Of a stretch of 36,995 bases of DNA, positions 8,948 to 16,364 are shown piece by piece. Every line of letters starts with the position of its first letter. The stretch's first letter is position 1. The stretch covers positions 1 through 36,995 of the forward strand of contig CAKZON010000120.1 in NCBI GenBank assembly GCA_937136425.1, in the 5' to 3' direction. A program made the translations under genes and the position numbers. Source of the DNA: an uncultured Crocinitomix sp. (GTDB lineage Bacteria; Bacteroidota; Bacteroidia; Flavobacteriales_D; Crocinitomicaceae). The notes under the pieces are model-generated. The model saw only the letters and a program-made list of their open reading frames with translations. It did not search any database and was not told the origin of the DNA.

Positions 8948-9406
8948 GTGCCTGTTATCACCCTAGAAACGAAAATCAAAGCGAATAAAGAGGTTGTTTT
9001 TGACTTGGCTAGAAGTATTGATTTACATCAATTATCTACAGCAAAAACTAAAGAAGAAGCCATAGCAGGCAGAACGACAGGTTTGATGGAATTGGGTGAA
9101 GAGGTTACTTGGCGCGCAAAGCATTTTGGAATTTATCAAAGATTAACCTCCAAAATGACTGAACTCGAAAAACACGATCATTTTGTAGATGAAATGATCA
9201 AAGGCATTTTTAAACAGTTCAGACATGAACATCAGTTTAAACAGATTGGTGATGAAACTATAATGATTGATGTTTTCGACTATACGAGTCCGTTAGGACC
9301 ATTAGGTAGAATGGCTGACAACTTATTTCTAAAAAAATATATGACCCTCTTTTTGAAAGAACGGAATGAGGTTATAAAAGAGTATGCTGAAAAAGACAAT
9401 GGATAA
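8948..9406 (+). CDS. SRPBCC-family ligand-binding protein
   Basis: This 152-residue protein starts at a GTG 2 nt after the NYN gene. It shows the SRPBCC (START/polyketide-cyclase-like) pattern: an opening strand ETKIKANKEVVFDLA, a central LGEEVTWRAKHFG segment, and a C-terminal long helix beginning SPLGPLGRMADNLF. SRPBCC folds hold a hydrophobic ligand in a deep pocket. No catalytic residues can be assigned, so it may be a binding protein. Translational coupling to the nuclease gene is likely from the spacing. No signal peptide is seen; it is probably cytoplasmic. Confidence 0.78.
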   Translation: MPVITLETKIKANKEVVFDLARSIDLHQLSTAKTKEEAIAGRTTGLMELGEEVTWRAKHFGIYQRLTSKMTELEKHDHFVDEMIKGIFKQFRHEHQFKQIGDETIMIDVFDYTSPLGPLGRMADNLFLKKYMTLFLKERNEVIKEYAEKDNG

Positions 9407-9427
9407 AACAGGATTTTTAAAAGCTAA

Positions 9428-9991
9428 ATGGAAACCATAAAACGGAAAGATTTCGAATTAATGACTTTTCAGAAAAAGTTAGTTCTCCCTTTTTCTCCAA
9501 GAGTATATTACTCTCCATTTTATTACGTGTTAATAGGAGCAATTACCATTTTAGTTTTATTTATCAAATCTTATAGAGATGGAATGATGCCCTTAATTTG
9601 GGGAATATTAATAATTGCAATAATTGCGCTTTACGGAATTTGGCGCCGAGATCAAAATCGAAATTTCAAAACGATAAAAATACCGCTGAAACGGAAACGA
9701 TTTAAATATGTTTTAACCCAAGTTGGCAACTCCTCAGATTGGGAAATGTCAACCGTAAAGCAAGATTATATTATCGTTTATTCTGTATGTCCTAAATATT
9801 CATGGAAAAGAAGAATTACCATTTTACGCACAAAAGATGAATTACTTGTAAATATGATATGTGTTCCGAAGTTGCGTCCACTCCTAGGCCGCGGAGGAAT
9901 TGAACGCGAATATGCAGAAATACTTGAAAAAAACATTCGTAAAATCACAGATCGTGATATGAGTGAAACACTTGAAAACTTATTAAATTGA
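9428..9991 (+). CDS. two-helix membrane protein of unknown function
   Basis: I do not recognise this 187-residue protein. Two transmembrane helices lie at about residues 32-48 and 55-71, followed by a basic stretch (WRRDQNRNFK) and a soluble domain of about 110 residues rich in beta-strand-like patterns. By the positive-inside rule the C-terminal domain should be cytoplasmic. The layout, two helices plus a PH-like soluble half, recalls YcxB/PH-type small membrane proteins, but this is only a guess. It lies 21 nt after the SRPBCC gene and overlaps the next start by 4 nt. Confidence 0.6.
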   Translation: METIKRKDFELMTFQKKLVLPFSPRVYYSPFYYVLIGAITILVLFIKSYRDGMMPLIWGILIIAIIALYGIWRRDQNRNFKTIKIPLKRKRFKYVLTQVGNSSDWEMSTVKQDYIIVYSVCPKYSWKRRITILRTKDELLVNMICVPKLRPLLGRGGIEREYAEILEKNIRKITDRDMSETLENLLN

Positions 9992-10512
9992 ACAATCTAA
10001 AATCAAACCGTATTTATTTAAGAGAAGCCGAGGAAACGGATACCGCCTTTTTTCTAGAATTAATGAACATGCCTGGCTGGCTCGAACATATTGGTGATCG
10101 AAATATTAAAACAGAGACTGATGCCCTAGGCTATATCCAAAAATCGTTGCTCGATAGTTATAAAACAAATGGCTTTGGTTTATATGTCATGTGTTTAAAC
10201 GAATCTCATGAGCCAATTGGATTATGCGGCCTGGTAAAACGTGACACATTGGATTTACCAGATTTAGGTTTTGGAATTTTACCCGCATACGAAGGAAAAG
10301 GATATGTGCGAGAAGGTTCTGAAATTACGCTTGAATTTGCGAAAAAGGAGTTGAAAATGGATACAATTTTAGCCATAACAAATCCTACAAATAAACGTTC
10401 TCAAAATTTACTTGAACGTTTGGGCTTTTCGGTTGTACCTAAAACCAACTATGATGCTGAAGGTGAAGTCTTAGTTACATATTCACTTTGTTTAACTGAC
10501 CTAAACATCTGA
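9988..10512 (+). CDS. GNAT-family N-acetyltransferase (RimJ/RimL-like)
   Basis: This 174-residue acetyltransferase of the RimJ/RimL type transfers acetyl from acetyl-CoA to an amine, often a protein N-terminus. The family pattern is clear: RIYLREAEETD at the N-terminus, a GLCGLVKRD strand, LGFGILPAYEGKGYVREG as the acetyl-CoA-binding loop, and NKRSQNLLERLGF near the end. The start is a TTG that overlaps the previous stop codon (TTGA), with no better start nearby, implying translational coupling. The substrate cannot be read from the sequence. Confidence 0.85.
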   Translation: MNNLKSNRIYLREAEETDTAFFLELMNMPGWLEHIGDRNIKTETDALGYIQKSLLDSYKTNGFGLYVMCLNESHEPIGLCGLVKRDTLDLPDLGFGILPAYEGKGYVREGSEITLEFAKKELKMDTILAITNPTNKRSQNLLERLGFSVVPKTNYDAEGEVLVTYSLCLTDLNI

Positions 10513-10530
10513 TTAATTTAAAACTTAAAT

Positions 10531-11283
10531 ATGAAAACGCTTTTTTCTTTCTTATTACTTACTGTTGTAAACTTGGTTGCGCTTGCAGATTGTGCAGGCT
10601 CTGGAATCTATGTTTGGCCTAAAACCTCTGAAATTTCTGAAAACCCCGTAATAACTGTTGAAGGATACTATTCAGATCAGAAAATTATTCGTAGCATAGA
10701 AAAAGAGTATCATTTATATTTAAAATCTGAACACCAATTGGTCCGCTTGAAGCTTATTGAAGTATTAGAAGGGCAAATGGATTTAACGCAAATCGTATTA
10801 AAACCATTAAAACAATTGACAGATGGGGTAAAGTATGAGTTATGTGCATTTTCAACTCCAAAATCTCCCTCATCTCTTCCTGTTGAGTATGAACTGAACA
10901 TCCCTAATACAAAATGGACGGTTAAAGCGTTGAATGATAAGACAAACCCTATATTTGAACAACAACCTCAATTAACTGGATCAACTGTTATCTATTACGG
11001 TTGCGGACCTTCGAATTTCATGAATTTCGCATATGCAACAAACGAAACTACGGCCTATTTAATTCGAACTACAGTGACTAATATTGAAGACGAATCATCA
11101 ATAACTTATTATTTACCTGCAAATGGTAAGGGAGAATTAAGTGTTGGGCATGGAATGTGTTCTGGTGCATTTACTCCAATACTAGGTGTAAAATATAAAA
11201 TTGAATTCAGTTTATTAGACGGTTCTTGGAATAAGAGTAAAACGGTTTCGTGTGAAGTTGTTTACAATCCAGAGCAAGGATAA
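10531..11283 (+). CDS. secreted protein of unknown function
   Basis: The 250-residue product begins with a signal peptide (about residues 1-19, cleavage near ALA-D). The mature part is beta-rich with repeated extracytoplasmic Ig-like patterns and five or six cysteines (DCAGS, LCAF, GCGPS, GMCSG, VSCEV), suggesting disulfides in the periplasm or outside the cell. No T9SS sorting domain or enzyme motif is seen. It is the last gene of the run begun by the NYN nuclease, 18 nt after the GNAT gene, and converges on a helicase gene 25 nt away. Confidence 0.6.
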   Translation: MKTLFSFLLLTVVNLVALADCAGSGIYVWPKTSEISENPVITVEGYYSDQKIIRSIEKEYHLYLKSEHQLVRLKLIEVLEGQMDLTQIVLKPLKQLTDGVKYELCAFSTPKSPSSLPVEYELNIPNTKWTVKALNDKTNPIFEQQPQLTGSTVIYYGCGPSNFMNFAYATNETTAYLIRTTVTNIEDESSITYYLPANGKGELSVGHGMCSGAFTPILGVKYKIEFSLLDGSWNKSKTVSCEVVYNPEQG

Positions 11284-11308
11284 AAGACAATTAGATTTCT
11301 TTTAAAGA

Positions 11309-12547
11309 TTAATACCAGCGCTTCTTTTTCTTTTTAGAAGCTTCTGACTTCCGTCCTTTTCTATATTTACTGCCACTTTTCTTTTTGTGAACCTGCGGCT
11401 TTGCGTTTGGATCAAGTGGATATGGATGCTCTGACTCTACAGGAATAGAAACATGTGTTAAGCGTTGGATCGCAATGACATAATCTTTTTCATCTGCAGA
11501 ACAAAATGAATATGCTTTCCCAGACTCCCCGGCTCTACCAGTACGCCCAATTCGGTGCACATAGGTTTCAGGAATATTGGGTAAATCAAAATTAATTACC
11601 GCATCTAAATTTTCAATATCAATTCCACGAGACGCTACATCCGTCCCAATTAATATATTAACTGCGCCATCTTTAAATTCTTGCAAGGCTTCTTGTCGCT
11701 TTGCTTGAGATTTATCTCCATGAATACTGGCAACTTTATAACCATTTTTCAGCAACGACTTTTCTAATTTCTCAACACCGAACTTGGTTCTTCTAAAAAT
11801 AATGATATTACCTTTTACTGTGTTTCGTAAAACATGAAGACATAACTCCATTTTTTTTGCCTTTGGAACATAGTATAATAATTGCTCTACACTTTTGGCC
11901 ACAGACGAGCGTGGTGAAACATCAACAGATTCGGGTGATTTAAGAATCATATTGGATAAACCAACCACTTTTTGTGGCATAGTTGCAGAAAAGAATAAGG
12001 TTTGTTTATCTTCCGGACAAATTTTTTCGATTTTTTGAACATCATCAATAAAGCCCATATCCATCATCATATCTGCCTCATCAATTACCAAGGTTTCAAT
12101 AAAAGCTGGATCAAAACATTCTTGTTTATAAAGATCTAATAATCTTCCTGGAGTTGCAACTAAAACATCAACCCCCTTTTTTAAAATGTCTTTTTGAGGT
12201 TCAATTGACATTCCTCCATAAACTACAGCACTAGTAATATTGGTGTGCTTTGCATATGATTTAAATGCCTCATCTATTTGCACGGCCAACTCACGTGTTG
12301 GACTTAATACAATTGCAGCAATCTTTTTTCCTCTTTTAACAACATGGCCAGATTCCAAAAGGCCCTGCAATATAGGCAAAGCAAAGGCGGCCGTTTTTCC
12401 TGTTCCTGTCTGCGCAGATCCAATTACATCTTTTCCCTCCAGCACTAAAGGAATTACTTTTTCCTGAATTAAAGTAGGCTCAGTATATCCCAGTTCCGAA
12501 ATTGCTTTCAGTAAATTATTATGTAATTGTAATTCTAAAAAATGCAT
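11309..12547 (-). CDS. DEAD-box RNA helicase, RhlE-like, second copy
   Basis: This 412-residue ATP-dependent RNA helicase has a full motif set: PTLIQ Q motif, AQTGTGKT (45-52), SPTRELA, TPGR, DEAD (156-159), SAT, GTDVASRGID and HRIGRTGRA. The C-terminus is a short, strongly basic tail ending KKKKKRWY. The motif positions coincide exactly with those of the copy at 3996-5267, but the sequences have diverged widely, so this is an old paralogue rather than a recent duplicate. A promoter element at 12571-12578 supports the start. Which rRNA or mRNA substrate each copy serves is unknown. Confidence 0.92.
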   Translation of the reverse strand: MHFLELQLHNNLLKAISELGYTEPTLIQEKVIPLVLEGKDVIGSAQTGTGKTAAFALPILQGLLESGHVVKRGKKIAAIVLSPTRELAVQIDEAFKSYAKHTNITSAVVYGGMSIEPQKDILKKGVDVLVATPGRLLDLYKQECFDPAFIETLVIDEADMMMDMGFIDDVQKIEKICPEDKQTLFFSATMPQKVVGLSNMILKSPESVDVSPRSSVAKSVEQLLYYVPKAKKMELCLHVLRNTVKGNIIIFRRTKFGVEKLEKSLLKNGYKVASIHGDKSQAKRQEALQEFKDGAVNILIGTDVASRGIDIENLDAVINFDLPNIPETYVHRIGRTGRAGESGKAYSFCSADEKDYVIAIQRLTHVSIPVESEHPYPLDPNAKPQVHKKKSGSKYRKGRKSEASKKKKKRWY

Positions 12548-12570
12548 TCGTATTGCGTTAATTTATTCTG

Positions 12571-12578
12571 CAAAGATA
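12571..12578 (-). promoter_or_regulatory. -7 element of helicase promoter
   Basis: CAAAGATA reads TATCTTTG on the minus strand, an exact TAnnTTTG match, giving a leader of about 17 nt before the helicase ATG. The nearest possible TTG box is only 14 nt away. Confidence 0.5.
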
Positions 12579-12622
12579 CAAGGATAGATTAGCAATGGAT
12601 ACACTTTTTTTCGGAAGATGGT

Positions 12623-12653
12623 TGAACTGAATGAAATTTTATCATATATTTGG
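12623..12653 (+). promoter_or_regulatory. complete Bacteroidetes promoter, TTG-N20-TATATTTG
   Basis: TTG (12623-12625), 20 nt, then TATATTTG (12646-12653): both boxes and the spacing fit the flavobacterial vegetative consensus. It is one of the two best promoters in the window and drives a roughly 150-nt transcript ending at the terminator at 12781-12817, or a leader of the MFS gene. Confidence 0.6.
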
Positions 12654-12659
12654 CTCAAA

Positions 12660-12817
12660 TCAAGAATAATAACAATGAAGTTAGTCTGTAAATATATTAT
12701 GAACTCGGATAGAAAATCAAAACGACCCTATCGGAATATGCTCATGAATTTATAGATAAATATATTATTATAAATACACAGCCCGTTTCGACTTTAGTTG
12801 AAACGGGCTTTTTTTTT
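12660..12817 (+). ncRNA. candidate small RNA or attenuator leader
   Basis: A complete promoter and a strong intrinsic terminator bracket about 150 nt with no recognised gene. The RNA could fold through two copies of taaatatatta (12689-12699 and 12757-12767), whose AATATATT core is self-complementary, enclosing a GATAG/CTATC stem (12708-12712 with 12728-12732). An 18-codon reading frame with several basic residues (12699-12755) also lies inside and could be a leader peptide. I do not recognise an Rfam family. It is either an independent small RNA or an attenuating leader of the MFS gene starting 6 nt after the T run. Confidence 0.45.
12781..12817 (+). terminator. strong intrinsic terminator
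   Basis: A 12-bp stem (12781-12792 with 12797-12808, one G-T pair) closed by the tetraloop TTTA is followed by nine T (12809-12817). The MFS start codon lies only 6 nt further on, so the hairpin and T run cover its ribosome-binding region. Confidence 0.85.
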
Positions 12818-12823
12818 GCACAA

Positions 12824-14038
12824 ATGGCACATTTATTTAAATTATACTTTGACTCATTCAAAGGCTTATCAAAAGAAGTTTGGTGGCTGGCTTTAATCAC
12901 ATTGATTAACCGAGCCGGAACAATGGTTATTCCTTTTCTTTCTTTGTATTTAACGGAGGACTTGAGTTTCACATTAACTGATGTAGGTTGGGTAATGAGT
13001 GCTTTTGGATTAGGGTCAGTCGTAGGTAGTTGGTTGGGCGGTAAACTCACTGACAAAATTGGCGCTTACAAAATTATGGTTTTTAGCCTCATAGTATCAG
13101 GCTTTCTATTTATTGGAATTCAGTATGTAACTGACTTCACTAACTTATGCTTGAGTATTTTTGTACTCATTACTGTAGCGGATCTTTTTCGTCCTGCATT
13201 ATTTGTTGCTTTAAACTCTTATAGCAAGCCAGAAAACAAGACAAGATCTGTCACTCTAATTCGGTTAGCGATTAACTTAGGTTTTTCTGCGGGTCCTGCT
13301 GTTGGAGGAATGATTATAGTTGGAATAGGTTACGGAGGCTTATTTTGGGTAGACGGTATCACTTGTATTTTGGCAGGTTTATTATTTGTAAAAATATTAA
13401 ACCCTAAAAAAGCACCCGTTGCTGAAGAAAAAGAGGTTGTAAACCGACAGTCAGCCTATACAGATGGCAAATATTTAATTTTTGTAATTGCCATTCTTTT
13501 ATATGCATTAGTATTTATGCAATACTTTTCTACTATTCCACTTTATTACAAAGATGGGCACCATTTAACCGAGTTTGAAATTGGTATTCTGTTTGCTGGA
13601 AACGGATTGTTGATTTTTTTATTGGAAATGCCAATGGTTAAATGGTTGGAAAATAATGGTCGTTCAAAGGAATTCCTAATGATTATAGGAGCTTTACTCA
13701 CAGGTGCAAGCTTCATTATTCTTAATATGACAGATTGGACGGGTATTTTAGTCGTTGGATTGTTCCTAATTACCTTTGGAGAAATGATATTTTTTCCTTT
13801 CTCAAATGCCTTCGCTATGGAACGCTCAAACCGTGGAAACAAAGGAGAATATATGGCACTTTATATGATGGCTTTTTCCTTTGCACATATTTTTAGCCAT
13901 AACGGAGGAATGCAATTGATTGACAGTGTTGGATTTGATACCACGTGGTTAATTGTGACTGGACTCAGTTCTGCATCTGTACTTCTGTTGTTCGTATTAC
14001 GAAGTAAAATGAAGGAGAATAAAACAATAGAGGATTAA
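12824..14038 (+). CDS. MFS transporter
   Basis: This 404-residue permease has about 12 transmembrane helices and belongs to the major facilitator superfamily. The signature loop between helices 2 and 3 is visible (GGKLTDKIGAYK, a motif A variant of GxxxDxxGxx), and a hydrophilic loop (PKKAPVAEEKEVVNRQ) separates the two halves. It is probably a proton-coupled exporter or sugar/drug-type carrier of the inner membrane; the substrate cannot be told. The ATG at 12824 is the only plausible start before helix 1. It lies 6 nt after a terminator T run, so expression may need read-through. Confidence 0.85.
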   Translation: MAHLFKLYFDSFKGLSKEVWWLALITLINRAGTMVIPFLSLYLTEDLSFTLTDVGWVMSAFGLGSVVGSWLGGKLTDKIGAYKIMVFSLIVSGFLFIGIQYVTDFTNLCLSIFVLITVADLFRPALFVALNSYSKPENKTRSVTLIRLAINLGFSAGPAVGGMIIVGIGYGGLFWVDGITCILAGLLFVKILNPKKAPVAEEKEVVNRQSAYTDGKYLIFVIAILLYALVFMQYFSTIPLYYKDGHHLTEFEIGILFAGNGLLIFLLEMPMVKWLENNGRSKEFLMIIGALLTGASFIILNMTDWTGILVVGLFLITFGEMIFFPFSNAFAMERSNRGNKGEYMALYMMAFSFAHIFSHNGGMQLIDSVGFDTTWLIVTGLSSASVLLLFVLRSKMKENKTIED

Positions 14039-14048
14039 TTATATTCAA

Positions 14049-14087
14049 TTATCCAGGAATTCAATAATGGGTTTCTGGGTAATTTTT
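14049..14087 (+). terminator. probable terminator after MFS gene
   Basis: TTATCCAG (14049-14056) pairs with CTGGGTAA (14075-14082; one G-T pair) across an 18-nt loop and is followed by five T. It lies 11 nt after the MFS stop and abuts the convergent gene. Confidence 0.45.
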
Positions 14088-14734
14088 CACCAAAACTTCC
14101 ACCATTTTTTTTCAGGCACTTCTTGAGGGGACGAATCCACAGGGGCTTCCTTTTCAATTCTTTGAGGCTCTTCTAATATCTCATGTTCTTTTTCAACCTC
14201 ACCTTCTTCTTCAACTTCATCTTCTATTACAGCGAATTTTGCAGCTAATGCTTGCATGCAAAGGGTAATGTCAAAATAAATTTCCTTGCCTGACTTTGTT
14301 TTAATTAAGTCATAAGATTTACCTTCACTTTTTATCAGTCTTTGATTAGCAACCTCATCCTCCATGCTTTGAATAATATCGCGCTCATCTGAAATTTGAG
14401 TAATTAAATAAGGCTGTTCTTTGGAACCATCTCCAGTTAACAATAAATTCTCCAGCACTTTATTAAACAAAATCCATTCAGATTTGGCATTCAAATCATC
14501 ATTCATTTGCTTTGCAGCGTGGTGCTTAATTAAATGCGCACTCGGACTCAAAAGAGTATTAATGCTTTTAAAATCTACTACTTTTTGAAAATCTTTTGCA
14601 TCCATTAAATCCATCAATTCATCTAACTCACTAGTATAAGGGTCATAGACCTCATGATTGATTACATATTGCTGCGATTTTAAAAACAACTCTTTTGAAG
14701 GTGTCTTTATAAAATCAAAAATATCTGCTGTCAT
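14087..14734 (-). CDS. unknown soluble protein, possibly DUF4919-like
   Basis: The 215-residue protein has a helical core (about 1-165) containing VYDPYTSELDELM and GDGSKEQPYLITQISDE, a pattern that recalls the DUF4919 family of Bacteroidota (moderate confidence from memory). A very acidic, Glu/Pro-rich region follows (about 172-207), and the protein ends in KKWWKFW, an aromatic-basic tail often seen on Bacteroidota proteins. No signal peptide or membrane helix is seen. It is the last of three leftward genes with 2-3 nt gaps, so it is co-transcribed with a lipoprotein and a DoxX-like protein. Function unknown. Confidence 0.65.
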   Translation of the reverse strand: MTADIFDFIKTPSKELFLKSQQYVINHEVYDPYTSELDELMDLMDAKDFQKVVDFKSINTLLSPSAHLIKHHAAKQMNDDLNAKSEWILFNKVLENLLLTGDGSKEQPYLITQISDERDIIQSMEDEVANQRLIKSEGKSYDLIKTKSGKEIYFDITLCMQALAAKFAVIEDEVEEEGEVEKEHEILEEPQRIEKEAPVDSSPQEVPEKKWWKFW

Positions 14735-14737
14735 TTG

Positions 14738-15235
14738 TTAAAGTGTTTTAATATCTCCGTGGCCTTTATAAAAAGAAATTCCATCCGAATTTGAAAAATC
14801 ATAATAAAGTCGATAGTAAGTGTTTGCTGAGAGTTCCAATGCAGCTGCATCAATTCCAAATATTCCATATCCACCAGTTAACTGATGACAAGCTCTCAAG
14901 TAAACATTGTTCTTTTTATCGACTAATACTATATTGACCAAACATGAATCTGCTGTATTAAAATAGGCTTGTGTCCAAGTTGAAAAAGGGTTTGGATAAG
15001 TTGGATTCATTACTACATCACAAGTATTTCCATATGCTGACAGTTCACAACCTTCTTCCATTAACTGATCAATTTTATTTGACCAATTTCCTTCATCATC
15101 TCCCCAATCAGTTGGATCTGGATGATCAATAGCATTGCCAAGTTCATCCGTTTCAGAAATGGATTTAAAGCCCTTTTTCTTACAAGCGCCCAAAACAAGA
15201 AATATCGCTAGAAATATGGAGAAATAAATTTTCAT
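14738..15235 (-). CDS. lipoprotein of unknown function
   Basis: The 165-residue product starts with a type II signal peptide whose lipobox ends LGAC (Cys at about residue 18) followed by KKK. After an acidic linker (about 28-55) the mature domain contains YPNPFSTWTQAYF, similar to the YPNPF opening of FlgD-type Ig-like modules common on secreted Bacteroidota proteins, so a small beta-sandwich is likely. Three further cysteines could form disulfides. It would be anchored in the inner or outer membrane facing the periplasm. Tightly spaced with both neighbours. Confidence 0.65.
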   Translation of the reverse strand: MKIYFSIFLAIFLVLGACKKKGFKSISETDELGNAIDHPDPTDWGDDEGNWSNKIDQLMEEGCELSAYGNTCDVVMNPTYPNPFSTWTQAYFNTADSCLVNIVLVDKKNNVYLRACHQLTGGYGIFGIDAAALELSANTYYRLYYDFSNSDGISFYKGHGDIKTL

Positions 15236-15237
15236 AT

Positions 15238-15606
15238 TTATGAATTAGCAGGAAAAACCTTTTTCGACATAAAATAAGAACCTAACAATAAAATTCCGCC
15301 AACTGCTGCTGCCATCTGACCACCATCTTCAATCATATAATGAGCAAAAAACGCTAATACTAAGTCAAAAAAGAATCCAGCATAAGCCCATTCCGTTAAT
15401 GTTTTTGACTTACGCGTTATAATTGCCACTACTCCTAATATTTTAGCTATTGCTAATGGATAAATGATATATGTTGGATATCCAAACAGAACAAATAATG
15501 GTTTAACTTCTTCGTAATTAAAAATGTACATTGATGCGGACATTAACATTAGAGCACATATCAATCCGGTTAATACCCAATAAATGATTTTGTTTCTTTT
15601 ATTCAT
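15238..15606 (-). CDS. DoxX-like small membrane protein
   Basis: The 122-residue protein has four hydrophobic helices (about 8-28, 38-60, 70-90 and 97-114) and the DoxX-like pattern, including the PLAIAKILGVVAI segment. DoxX-like proteins are small inner-membrane proteins; some are linked to thiosulfate:quinone oxidation or oxidative-stress defence, but no activity can be assigned here. It is the first gene of a three-gene leftward unit, with the lipoprotein start 2 nt beyond its stop. Confidence 0.75.
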   Translation of the reverse strand: MNKRNKIIYWVLTGLICALMLMSASMYIFNYEEVKPLFVLFGYPTYIIYPLAIAKILGVVAIITRKSKTLTEWAYAGFFFDLVLAFFAHYMIEDGGQMAAAVGGILLLGSYFMSKKVFPANS

Positions 15607-15775
15607 GCTATAAATTTAAGTAAACTTATGGAACTCTCCCTAGACATTTAAGAATCTATCTCCCCTTAATTCAACAAAAACATGTCTCATAGGATTCCGA
15701 AAAAATTACAGATTTAAATCCTGTTATTCCAACAAAAAACTATCCAATTGTTTAACTTTACACAAAATTAATTCA

Positions 15776-16189
15776 ATGAGCGATACGGTTAAAGCGACGT
15801 GGCAGGGCAATATGCATTTTATCTCAGAAAGCAACGAAGGAGTAGTTAATCTGGATGCATCAGAAGAATTTGGAGGAACAGATAGTGGGCTTCGATCAAA
15901 ATCATTAATGTTAACCTCTTTAGCAGGTTGTACAGGAATGGACTTAGGATCACTTATTAAAAAAATGCGAATTGCAGTTGATGGGATTACAATAGTGGTA
16001 ACTGCCGAGTTAACTGATGTGCATCCTAAAATTTATAAATCAACTCATATTGCCTATCATTTTTCTGGCAATGATTTAGATCAAGATAAATTGACCAAAG
16101 CTGTTAATTTATCTGTAGATCGTTATTGTGGTGTAATTGAAATGTTTCGCGCATTTTCTGAAGTTACCACTGAAATAAACTTTAATTAA
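15776..16189 (+). CDS. OsmC-family peroxide-reducing protein
   Basis: The 137-residue protein belongs to the OsmC/Ohr group, which reduces organic hydroperoxides using two cysteines. Both are present: Cys52 in AGCTGMDL and Cys118 in RYCGVIEM, with the family pattern of an N-terminal beta sheet, a central helix carrying the first Cys and a C-terminal half with the second. It is closer to the YhfA-like OsmC branch than to Ohr. A 7-of-8 promoter element (TAACTTTA, 15753-15760) lies just upstream. It is divergent from the DoxX gene, which may also relate to oxidative stress. Confidence 0.87.
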   Translation: MSDTVKATWQGNMHFISESNEGVVNLDASEEFGGTDSGLRSKSLMLTSLAGCTGMDLGSLIKKMRIAVDGITIVVTAELTDVHPKIYKSTHIAYHFSGNDLDQDKLTKAVNLSVDRYCGVIEMFRAFSEVTTEINFN

Positions 16190-16201
16190 AGCTTTCTTTT
16201 C

Positions 16202-16219
16202 AGGCTAACATGTTAGCCT
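16202..16219. repeat. 18-bp perfect palindrome
   Basis: AGGCTAACA followed directly by its reverse complement, 12 nt after the osmC stop. There is no T run, so it is not a standard terminator on either strand. A second weaker inverted pair (TAGCTA at 16243-16248 and 16257-16262) shares the GCTA core. It could be a protein-binding site or an mRNA-stabilising hairpin. Confidence 0.6.
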
Positions 16220-16313
16220 AAACTCTACTTCATTATTTTAAATAGCTAACCTTTTCTAGCTAAAATCACGACCAATTTTATTGGTGAACAATAACTCTTA
16301 CTTTATTCCAACA

Positions 16314-16346
16314 AAAATGGCGACTCAAAAATTGAATCGCCATTTT
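16314..16346. terminator. bidirectional terminator between osmC and purL
   Basis: A 10-bp stem (16314-16323 with 16337-16346), one mismatch, then 4 more pairs around an AAA loop. It is flanked by A-rich sequence on the left and T-rich on the right, giving about four to five U on either strand. It sits 18 nt beyond the purL stop and can end both convergent transcripts. Confidence 0.75.
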
Positions 16347-16364
16347 AATATAAAGTGTTTTAAT

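Noticed and set aside
12742..13056. A 104-codon frame on the minus strand across the terminator and the MFS start
   Set aside because: It is antisense to a clear transporter gene and the terminator, and the translation has no family features.
16271..16285. ACCAAT/ATTGGT hairpin between osmC and purL
   Set aside because: Short stem without a T run; a proper terminator lies 29 nt away.
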